DNA of 64,000 nucleotides, taken from positions 84,879,095 to 84,943,094 of the forward strand of contig CM055816.1 of the NCBI GenBank assembly GCA_029582265.1, read 5' to 3'. Below are positions 45,201 through 54,799 of the stretch, one piece after another; position 1 is the first letter of the stretch, and each line of letters opens with the position of its first letter. This stretch comes from Zoroaster sp. YZ-2022 (lineage: Eukaryota > Echinodermata > Asteroidea > Forcipulatida > Zoroasteridae). Below the pieces are notes generated by a model that saw only the letters and a list, made by a program, of their open reading frames with translations, was not told the DNA's origin and searched no databases. The position numbers and the translations under genes are program-made.

Positions 45201-47916
45201 CAAACACCTGAAAATAGATCATGTTAAAACAAATACCTGGAAATAGAACAGGTTAAAACAATACCTGAAAAGAGAACGGGTTAAGAAAAAGAGCTGTGGG
45301 GAGAACGGGTTGATGCAAAAAGCTGTGGAGAGAGCGGGTTAAAACAAATACCTGAAAAGGGAACAGGTTAATACAAAGAGCTGTGGAGAGAACGGGTTAA
45401 AACAAATACCTGAAACGTAAACGGGTTTATACAAAGAGCTGTGGAGAGAACGGGTTAAAACAAATAGCTGAAAAGATAACGGGTTAATACAAAGAGCTGT
45501 GGAGAGAACGGGTTAAAACAAATACCTGAAAAAGAAGTGGTTAAAACAAATACCTGAAAAGAGAACGGGTTAATACAAAGAACTGTGGAGAGAACGGGTT
45601 AAAACAAATACCTGAAAAGTAAACGGGCTAATACAAAGAGCTGTGGAGAGAACGGGTTAAAACAAATTCCTGAAAAGAGAACAGGTTAAAGCAAACACCT
45701 GAAAAAAGAACAGGTTAAAGCAATTGCCTGAAAAAAGAACAGGTTAAAGCAAATACCTGAAAATAGAACAGGTTAAAACAAATACCTGAAAAAAAGAACA
45801 GGTTGATACACATACCTCACAAGAGAACAGGTTAAGACAAAGAGCTGTGGGGTGAACGATTTAATACAAAAAGCTGTGGAGAGAACGGGTTAAAACAAAT
45901 ACCTGAAAAGAGAACGAGTTAATGACAAAGAGCTGTTGAGAGAACGGGCTAATACAAAAAGCTGTGGAGAGAACGGGTTAAAACAAATACCTGAAAAGAG
46001 AACGGTTAATACAAAGAGCTGTGGAGATAACGTGTTAAAACAAATACCTGAAAAGAGAACGGGTTAATACAAAGAGCTGTTGAGAGAACAGGTTAAAACA
46101 AATACCTGAAAAGAAAATGGGTTAATACAAGAAACTGTGGAGAGAACAGGTTAAAACAAATACCTGGAAATAGAACAGATAAAAACAAATACCTGGAAAT
46201 AGAACATGTTAAAATAAATACCTGAAAAAAGAACAAGTTGGTACAAATACCTGAAAAGAAAATGGGTTAATACAAAAAACTGTGGAATGAACAGGTTAAA
46301 ACAAATACCTGGAAATAGAACAGGTTAAAAAAAATACCTCAAAAGAGAGCAGGTTAAAACAAATACCTAAAAAGTTTTACCTAAATACCTAAAAAGATAA
46401 CGTGTTAAAACAAATACCTGAAAAGAGAACGGTTAATACAAAGAGCTGTGGAGATAACGTGTTAAAACAAATACCTGAAAAGAGAACGGGTTAATACAAA
46501 GAGCTGTTGAGAGAACGGGTTAAAACAAATACCTGAAAAGAAAATGGGTTAATACATAGAGCTATGGAGATAACGTGTTAAAACAAATACCTGAAAAGAG
46601 AAACGGTTAATACAAAGAGCTGTGGAGAGAACGGGTTAAAACAAATACCTGAAAAGAAAATGGGTTAATACAAAGAACTGTGGAGAGAACGGGTTAAAAC
46701 AAATAGCTGAAAAGAGAACGAGTTATTACAGAGAGCTGTGTAGAGAACGGGTTAAAACAAATAGCTGAAAATAGAACAGGTTAAAACAAATACCTGGATA
46801 TAGAACAGGTTAAAATAAATACCTGAAAAAAGAACAGGTTAAAACAAATACTTAAAAAGAGAACAGGTTAAAGCAAATACCTGAAAAAGGACAGGTTAAT
46901 GCAAATACCTGAAAAGAGAACGGGTTAATACAAAGAGCTGTGGAGAGAACGGGTTAAAACAAATACCTGAAGAGAGAACGGGTTAATACAAAAAGCTGTG
47001 CAGAGAATGGGTTAAAACAAATACCTGAAAAGTAAACGAGTTAATACAAAGAGCTGTGGCCAGAACGGGTTAAAACAAATACCTGAAAAAGAACGGGTTA
47101 AAACAAATACCTGAAAAGAGAATGGGTTAATACAAAGAGCTGTGGAGAGAACGGGTTAAAACAAATACCTGAAAAAGAACAGGTTAGAACACATACCTGA
47201 AAAGAGAATAGGTTAAAACAAATACCTAAAAAGAGAACAGGTTAAAGGAAATACCTGAAAAAGGGACAAGTTAAAGCAAATACCTGAAAATAGAACAGGT
47301 TAGGACAAAAACCTGAAAAAAGAACAAGTTAAAACAAATACCTGGAAATAGAACAGGTTAAAACAATACCTGAAAAGAGAAGAGGTTAAGGCAAAGAGCT
47401 ATGGGGAGAACGGGTTGATGCAAAAAGCTGTGGAGAGAGCGGGTTAAAACAAATACCTGAACAGGGAACAGGTTAATACAAAGAGCTGTGGAGAGAATGG
47501 GTTAAAACAAATACCTGAAACGGAAACGGGTTTATACAAAGAGCTGTGGAGAGAACGGGTTAAAACAAATAGCTGAAAAGATAACGGGTTAATACAAAGA
47601 GCTGTGGAGAGATCGGGTTAAAACAAATACCTGAAAAAGAACTGGTTAAAACAAATACCTGAAAAGAGAACGGGTTAATACAAAGAACTGTGGAGAGAAC
47701 GGGTTAAAACAAATAGCTGAAAAGAGAACGGGTTATTACAGAGAGCTGTGGAGATAACGTGTTAAAACAAATACCTAAAAAGAGAACGGGTTAATACAAA
47801 GAGCTGTGGAGAGAACGGGTTAAAACAAATACCTGAAAAAAGAACAGGTTAAAGCAAATACCTGAAAATAGAACAGGTTAAAACAAATACCTGAAAATAG
47901 AACAAGTTAAAAAAAA
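42220..47916. repeat. Satellite of 29-bp units, about 5.7 kb
   Basis: Two related 29-bp units fill the stretch: one with AAATACCTGAAAAGAGAAC and one with CAAAGAGCTGTGGAGAGAAC, both joined by GGTTAAAAC or GGTTAATAC. They often alternate as a 58-bp dimer. A larger segment marked by ACCTAAAAAGTTTTACCTAA recurs at 43717, 44692 and 46364 with the same neighbours, so long blocks were duplicated (offsets 975 and 1672 bp). There is no open reading frame of note. Confidence 0.95.
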
Positions 47917-48207
47917 CAGGAGGTCGTGGGTTCGAATCCTGCCGGCGTCACCAACCTATATATATCGCGGAACCCGCTGCTATATGTGATTCTAGCCGGC
48001 CAATTGTCATCGGGCAAGGTGGTCGAGAGGTTAAGACGTCTGCACTAGTAAGCAGGAGGTCGTGGGTTCGAATCCCGCCCGAGTCGCCTGTGTAGTTTTT
48101 TTCACAGACACTCGGAAAGCACTGAGTATACAGTGCTATACACACGTCGGTGAAGGGTAAAATTAAATCAATTGTTAATCTCCCGACACAAGAATTTCAC
48201 CAACCTA
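47917..48207 (+). mobile_element. SINE (plus a partial copy) inside the satellite
   Basis: A partial piece (GGAGGTCGTGGGTTCGAATC to GTCACCAACCTATA) precedes a full tRNA-like head at 48012-48089 (GGGCAAGGTGGTCGAGAGG as box A, GGTTCGAATCC as box B), a body with CACAGACACTCGGAAAGCAC and a tail ending AAGAATTTCACCAACCTA. CACCAACCTAT stands at both 47950 and 48197. The satellite resumes immediately after. Confidence 0.8.
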
Positions 48208-48360
48208 TGTTAAAACAAATACCTGGAAATAAAATAGGTTAAAACAAATACCTAAAAAGAGAACAGGTTAAGACAAAGAGCTGTGGGGAGAACGGGTTAA
48301 AACAAATACCTGAAAAGGGAACAGGTTAATACAAAGAGCTGTGGAGAGAACAGGTTAAAA
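48208..48360. repeat. Satellite of 29-bp units, right-hand remainder
   Basis: Five more 29-bp units continue the array after the SINE, ending at GAACAGGTTAAAACTTG. Confidence 0.9.
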
Positions 48361-48535
48361 CTTGTAGCTATGCATAGTGAAGAGGACAAGTAAGACTAAT
48401 TGCGGTGACACCATGTCTCTCCTGAGGACAATCAGAGCATACTGATCGAAACGTCGAATTGTAACCTCCAGTTCTTTTCAGAACTAATTACTACTTAATT
48501 GAGAATTTCCCGAATTTCCCGCTTTTCAGAAATTG
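48361..48535 (+). mobile_element. Penelope-like element 3' end fragment (probable)
   Basis: It contains CTCCTGAGGACAATCAGAGC, CTGATCGAAACGTCGAATTG and CTCCAGTTCTTTTCAGAACT. The GAAACGTC phrase with a paired CTGA nearby is common in the terminal repeats of Penelope-like elements, some of which encode hammerhead ribozymes. CCAGTTCTTTTCAGAAC also occurs at 61650. Family assigned by recall of the motif only. Confidence 0.4.
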
Positions 48536-48751
48536 ATACCAGTATTTAAAAAATATACATGTATTTTCTTTAACGTGATTTTTTTGTATAGGTCAAATGA
48601 GCTGCAGGCGGGGGGAAATCATAGTTTTTGACCGATTACTAATATTTAACCAAGTATGCTTTCAGGAAAATCTAAGAACATTGGTGAAAATAACCATATT
48701 AACGGGATTTAATGATCTTTGTTTTAACTGTACTTTGTTTTCCCATCTTAG

Positions 48752-48823
48752 TTCGCTGTTATACAACGACATCAGTGTAATTGCTCCAGGAACATTTGAT
48801 GGTTTACAAAATCTCAATCACTT
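48752..48823 (+). CDS. LRR exon 15
   Basis: A 72-bp exon between CCCATCTTAG and GTAAGTATGC. It reads SLLYNDISVIAPGTFDGL and closes QNLNHL. The first base is T rather than A, so the split codon at the incoming junction changes accordingly (TTT if the previous exon ends TT). Confidence 0.85.
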
Positions 48824-49533
48824 GTAAGTATGCATGTCATGAATTTCAATGACTCAACATCAAGCCACCAATTTCTCTTGAATGAAGTCTCGCCTTACTG
48901 CAAACAATTTAGGATAAATGCGTAGTTCATGTTTGCCTATCGAAATATAGGTATGCGTTTCCACTTTTTACCTTTGTACAACACAACGTAATCAACAACA
49001 TATGTACAGATCACTTGTTAAAGGAATATTTTGAATCATATAAAGGTAAATATACTCACATAGTAATTAAAATAAAATAAATGGTTGTAAACTAATTTAC
49101 GATTCTATCGTCACATTTATATGTCACACTATATCATACTTGTCAATAGAGGGCTGTAGGAAAACAAACATTGTAAAGTTTCGATGCACTAAAATATTGT
49201 CTATCCTCGTTTATTATAATATTATTGTTTAATAATATCTGAATCTCGGACATGATAAATGTTTTTATATATATTCTTCTTAAACTTATGTGGATGTTCT
49301 TTATACCTTGTCTCAATTTGCCTTCGGGAAAGAACCTGATAGGTTCGAAACAAAATGCCAAGAACATTTATTTTGCATTTATAGTACAGGTCCTTTATGT
49401 AGGCAAGCAGTTTGCAACATCTAAGCCTAATTCTCTATTTATTTGGTACTTTTATGTTTTATATTTCGATACACTCAACCTCAGGCAGGTTTAATGATCT
49501 TTGTTTTAACCCTACTTTGTTTTCCCATCTTAG

Positions 49534-49605
49534 ATCGCTGAGCAGCAACAACATCAGTGAAATTACTCAAGGAGCATTTCATGGTCTACAAAATCTCAGC
49601 ATTTT
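49534..49605 (+). CDS. LRR exon 16
   Basis: A 72-bp exon between CCCATCTTAG and GTAAGTATTC. It reads SLSSNNISEITQGAFHGL and closes QNLSIL; TQGAF replaces the near-invariant APGTF. Confidence 0.85.
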
Positions 49606-50113
49606 GTAAGTATTCATGTCATGATTTTCAATCACGCAGATTTCTCTTAAATGAAGTTACGTCTTACTGCAAACAAATTAGAAGAAGTGCGTATAGTTCA
49701 TGTTTGCCGATCGATATATACGCATGTATATTCACTATTTTATTTTATTTGTACGACACAACGTAATCAGCAACATTTGCACAAATTAGTTGTTAAAGGA
49801 ATATTTTGAATCACACAGGTAAATATGCTAATAAAGCAATTAAAGTGAATGAAATCGTTTTAATTAAAGTAATTTACAATTCGTCACACTATGCCACATA
49901 ATCTGTGCGGACTGCAAATTTTGTTTTTATGCATTTTCAATATTTTCTACGTAGGACACAACATAATCATGTGTACAGATCATCTGTTTAATATATCCCT
50001 TCAGCATCTATATAGCCTCAATAATTATGTCTAGAAATGTTATCTTAGTATCCCTCTCGGCCTAGATCTGATTTTAGTTTTTAAAAAATCATATTTATAT
50101 AAATTATAATATG

Positions 50114-50340
50114 CAGTGGCGTAACTATGCGGGGGGGGGGGGGCGGCCGCGGGGGACATTCCCTCTGGCCAGGTCTGTGCCTCTGGGTGCCCCCCCCCCC
50201 CCCCATTCAGAATTTTTAAAAATAGGTCCCTATTTGAGGCTGCAAAGATACAAACTGTTCAAGTATTGATATGCCCCCTCGAAAAATTCGTGTGCCCCCT
50301 CGTGCCCTTCCCTGAAAATTGGATACTAGTTACGCCACTG
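50114..50340. mobile_element. hAT-like MITE, 227 bp
   Basis: Ends CAGTGGCGTAACTA and complement. Flanks ATAATATG (50106-50113) and CTAATATG (50341-50348) fit an 8-bp target duplication with small differences. The interior carries long G and C runs. Confidence 0.75.
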
Positions 50341-50530
50341 CTAATATGTAATGAGAACACTTGGATAAAATACTCAAAAAGAACATGAAAACAGTTGTTC
50401 CCTAATATAACATTTCTAAATTGAGGATAGCATTCCACCAAACCGTTTTGAATATCAATGCACTCAATTATTGTCTATCAAGATTCATCTGTTATCTAAA
50501 CATGTCTAAAATAATCTCAGGTAGGATAAC

Positions 50531-50854
50531 CAGGCATGTAGCCAGCCTTCTTAGTTGTGGGGGGAAGCCATTTTTTGTCCCTGTTTTAACGTCAAAACTT
50601 GAACTTGCTGCACAATCGTAAACTGTACATGAACGAGACTCAGCCAAGCTGGCCCCTTCGGCATCACCACACCTTCCACAATATAAAAAATGAGAAGCAG
50701 ATCACATCGTGGTATAAAAACAAGTACCGAGTATAAATAAATGGTTATTTTTTCTGTTCCAGTTTTGTCTTGTGTTTTGCAAATATTTTGCCGTCCCCAT
50801 TTTATCCTTGAAAACTTTGCTCCCCCCCCCCGCCCTCCACTGGCTAAGCCACTG
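50531..50854. mobile_element. hAT-like MITE, 324 bp, with perfect 8-bp target duplication
   Basis: Flanked by AGGATAAC at 50523-50530 and 50855-50862. The right end TGGCTAAGCCACTG pairs imperfectly with the left CAGGCATGTAGCCAG. It is inserted in the intron phrase GTAGGATAACTGTTGTTAAG that is intact in other units. Confidence 0.8.
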
Positions 50855-50915
50855 AGGATAACTGTTGTTAAGTGTTTTAATCTAGTATGTTTAACCCATT
50901 GTTTTCCCATTTTAG

Positions 50916-50978
50916 ATGTCTAGACAATAACACTCTTAGTATACTTTCATCCAGAACATCTACAAAAGCGTACTTACT
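50916..50978 (+). pseudogene. Dead type B LRR exon
   Basis: CLDNNTLSILSSRTS follows the acceptor; the FDGL part is deleted (AGAACATCTACAAAAGCG) and the end reads TTACTTGTCATT like other B exons. Confidence 0.65.
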
Positions 50979-51823
50979 TGTCATTAATTTCAATCAGTCA
51001 GGAAACAGCCATATATTAATGTTAACTTAATTTACGTCTGACGAAGAAACAAAATTAGAATACGAAGTTTGTGTTTCGCATCGATCGAAATATCTGTATG
51101 CATTTTCCCTAGTTATCTTTAAAAAAATCAATGTAATGAGCTAAATTGTTCACGGATCAGTTGTTCTTGAATCATAAAGTAAGTGTTTCATTCCGATCGA
51201 AATATTTGTAGGCATATGTCTTTTCACTTTTTATCTTTAACAAAAACTAATGAGCTACATTGTTCACGGATCAGTTGTTTAATGTATATCTTGAATCATA
51301 AAGTTAAACATACTCATATAATAAATGTTCTCTAATGAGGAAATTTGCACTGTTCGTTTTAAACATATTTATAAATTGTCACACTATATCGCACTAATTG
51401 ATTGGAGGGCTATAGGACAACGAACTGGTACTTATGTTTTATGTTTCGATGCACTCAACTGTTGTCTATCGAGATTCGTTTGTAAATTATTGAACCTGTG
51501 GAAGGACAATTGTTCAACTTGTTTGATACCATACCATTACAACGTTTCATGAATATGATTTCAGGAAAATCTGAGAACATTGATGGATATAATACCGATG
51601 AAGGCCTATATCTACTTTAACACGATGTTTTAACCCTACTTTGCGATTTTATTTTCTATATAGCCTAATGAGCTGCAGGCGGGAGAAAAATCATAGTTTT
51701 TGACCGATCACTAATATTTCACTAAGTATGCTTTCAGGAACATCTAAGAATATTGGTGAAAATAACCATATTAACGGGCTTTAATCATCTTTGTTTCAAC
51801 CCTACTCTGTTTTCCCATCTTAG

Positions 51824-51895
51824 ATATGTGGACAACAATAAAATCAGTGAAATTGCTCCAGGATCATTTGATGGTTTACAAAATCTCACTTACTT
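51824..51895 (+). CDS. LRR exon 17, last one seen
   Basis: A 72-bp exon between CCCATCTTAG and GTAAGTATTC. It reads YVDNNKISEIAPGSFDGL and closes QNLTYL. No further good exon is seen before the gap. Confidence 0.85.
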
Positions 51896-53500
51896 GTAAG
51901 TATTCATGTCATGAATTTCAATCACTCATACAGCATCGAGCCACCGATTTCTCTTACTGCAGAAGTGCGTAGTTCATGTTTGCAGATTGAAATATATTTA
52001 TGCATTTTCACTAGGCCTATGTACGTTGTACGACACAATGTAATCAGCAACATCTGTACAGATCAGTTGTTAAAGGAATATTTTGAATCATAAAGTAAAC
52101 ATACTATTAAAATAAATAAAATCGTTATAAACTAATTTACAGTACGTCACATTATATCACACTATATCACACTTATCAATAGAGGACTGCATAACAAACT
52201 TTTTAAAATTTCGATTCACGCAACTGTTGTCTGTTGATGTTTATTGTAATTCTTTTTTCTCCAAAATAAGTGAATTTCGGATATGATAAATGTTAAGATT
52301 GTCTGATACTATTACAACGTTTCACAAAGTATGCTTTCAGGAAAACTAAGAACATTGTTGGATCTTTGAAGTTCTTGCCAAAGGAGTGTAGCAAATTATC
52401 AATAAACTTATGTATTTCATCAAACCTTAATTTATTTCATCGATGGTGTCCACATTTCAGAAGTTTATACCAGTCGTAAATAAATGCATAATCCATGCGA
52501 ATTGCGAATTTTGTTTTATATGCATTTTCTACGTACGACACAACATAATCATCAACATTTATACAGAACATCTGTTTAATATATACGGTATACCTTCAGC
52601 ATCTATATAGCCTCAATATGCCTAGAAATGTTATCTTAGTATCCCTCTCGGCCTAGCTCTGATTTTAGTCAAAAATCATACTTATATAAATGCTAATATG
52701 TAATGAGAACACCTGGAGAAAATACTCAAAAAGAACATGACAAACATTTTTCCATAATATAAAACTTGTAAATTGAGGAGAGCATTCCACCGAACCGTTT
52801 TGAATATCGATGCTCTCAAGATTGTTGTCTATCAAGATTCATTTGTTATGTAAAATGTGTAAAATATACGAATCTCAGGTAGGATAACTGTTGTTAAGTG
52901 TTTGAATCCAGTTTGTTTAGCCCTTGTACGAAACCGTACCTATACTTGCCAGTAATTACAATCAAGCAGGAGACAGCCATATATTAAAGTTAACCATTTA
53001 CGTCTGACGATTAAACAAAATTAGAGGGAGTACGAAGTTCGTGTTTCGTTCTGATCGAAATATATGTATCTATTTTCACTGTTTACCTTAAACGAATCAA
53101 AGTAATGAGCTACATTGTTCACGGATCAGTTGTTTAATGTATATCTTGAATCATAAAGGTACACATACTCATATAATAAATTGTCACACTATATCACACT
53201 AATTCTGTGCAGGGCTATAGGACACGAAATGATACTTTTGTTTTATGTTTCGATGCACTCAACTGTTGTTTATCGAGATTCATTTGTAAATTAATTTTTA
53301 TAAAATGACAACCTCAGGCAGGAAAATTGTTCAACTTGTTTGATACCATGGCAACGTTTCATAAAGTATGATTCCAGGAAAATCTGAGAACATTGATGTA
53401 TATATACCGATGTAGGCATATATCTACTTTAACACGATGTTTTAACCCTACTTCGTAATTTTATTTTCTATATAGGCCCATTGAGCTACAGGCGGGGGTG
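51896..53500 (+). other. Intron of the LRR gene up to the assembly gap
   Basis: Array-type intron sequence, including TATAGCCTCAATATGCCTAG near 52607 and GCCCTTGTACGAAACCGTAC near 52920, where a type B exon has been almost completely deleted. The text just before the gap (GAGCTACAGGCGGGGG) is the block that normally precedes an LRR exon by about 150 bp. Confidence 0.7.
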
Positions 53501-54000
53501 NNNNNNNNNNNNNNNNNNNNNNNNNNNNNNNNNNNNNNNNNNNNNNNNNNNNNNNNNNNNNNNNNNNNNNNNNNNNNNNNNNNNNNNNNNNNNNNNNNNN
53601 NNNNNNNNNNNNNNNNNNNNNNNNNNNNNNNNNNNNNNNNNNNNNNNNNNNNNNNNNNNNNNNNNNNNNNNNNNNNNNNNNNNNNNNNNNNNNNNNNNNN
53701 NNNNNNNNNNNNNNNNNNNNNNNNNNNNNNNNNNNNNNNNNNNNNNNNNNNNNNNNNNNNNNNNNNNNNNNNNNNNNNNNNNNNNNNNNNNNNNNNNNNN
53801 NNNNNNNNNNNNNNNNNNNNNNNNNNNNNNNNNNNNNNNNNNNNNNNNNNNNNNNNNNNNNNNNNNNNNNNNNNNNNNNNNNNNNNNNNNNNNNNNNNNN
53901 NNNNNNNNNNNNNNNNNNNNNNNNNNNNNNNNNNNNNNNNNNNNNNNNNNNNNNNNNNNNNNNNNNNNNNNNNNNNNNNNNNNNNNNNNNNNNNNNNNNN
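53501..54000. other. Assembly gap (500 N)
   Basis: Exactly 500 undetermined bases, which suggests a placeholder of fixed size rather than a measured distance. Confidence 0.99.
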
Positions 54001-54780
54001 AACTTAAAATTTGAAATTTGGAATTTCATCTCGAAAGATGTATAATTACCCGCGCAATATTTGTGAAGGGTTTTTCATAAGATTTTTCTATCGAAAATTT
54101 TATTTAAAATTTAAAAGTTTTTCTATAAGGTTTTTTTTTTCTTTATCTATATCTTTATCGACGATGGCTTTGACATCTGGGGGCCCTTTTTTGGGAAAAA
54201 GACGAATGTTTTCTTTTGCGAGATTTGTCTGCCTTCGCAGATTAAACGAAATTCTTCGACTTATAAGACCGTTGATCGCTTTCAACGGGTTGTCGACGGT
54301 GGATTTTACTTCTCCCAAAACCAATCTGCGTGTTTTTTGCTTTTTATTTATTTATTTTCCGCATCTGATAAAACCCCAAACCCCGCCCAGCCCAAAAGAT
54401 CCTTCAAAAGTATCCGATCCGGGCTGCCAGACGGTGGCAACCTTTCCCAAGGCCCTGCCCCACCAAATTCCGCCAACGTTTCAAAAAAAGTTTTGATGAT
54501 TTTTAAAACCCCGCGCTCGTTTCTTTTTTTAAAATTTTTTTTTTAATGTCGTCGTTTTTTTGTAAACGAAACGCGTTGTTTACATCTTGACAATGGAAAC
54601 GGTATCAAAGACGGAAAGGTTGATAAATTTTCGTTGTTTCGGTAGAGGCGCCATTATTCTATTAATAATAAAAGATTAAAAATTTAAAATCGGAGGGTTT
54701 TAGTTTTGATCTAACCGCCCTTTCTTCAGGGGTTTTTGACAAAGTAAAAAATTTAAAAAACTCATCCATTTATGGGGAAA
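54001..54780. other. Unassigned AT-rich sequence after the gap
   Basis: Open frames exist (plus 54011-54496 and minus 54100-54324) but show no domain I recognise. The minus frame holds LRRQTNLAKENIRLFPKKG. Homopolymer runs are frequent. Confidence 0.4.
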
Positions 54781-54799
54781 AGGGGAAAGAAATCATGGG

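Larger units (their letters stand above)
1703..51895 (+). other. Multi-exon LRR gene with a tandem array of single-repeat exons (partial)
   Basis: This is a gene-level entry; the exons are listed separately. One LRRNT exon is followed by 17 exons that are all exactly 72 bp, begin after TTTTCCCAT(N)TAG-like acceptors, end at TT|GTAAGT donors, and encode one 24-residue LRR each. The exon pattern, 72 bp in phase 2, is the one known from Slit and LGR-type LRR genes. The LRRNT exon ends in the same phase (CT|GTAAGTAC), so it joins any repeat exon in frame. The protein would be an extracellular or receptor-type LRR protein. No signal peptide, LRRCT, transmembrane or signalling exon was found. Whether all exons go into one transcript or several cannot be told from DNA. 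Confidence 0.8.

Noticed and set aside
42220..48360. CRISPR-like array of 29-bp repeats
   Set aside because: There are no unique spacers, units are adjacent and variable, and the DNA is clearly animal. It is a satellite.
53448..54029. Open frames across the N stretch
   Set aside because: Made of undetermined bases.
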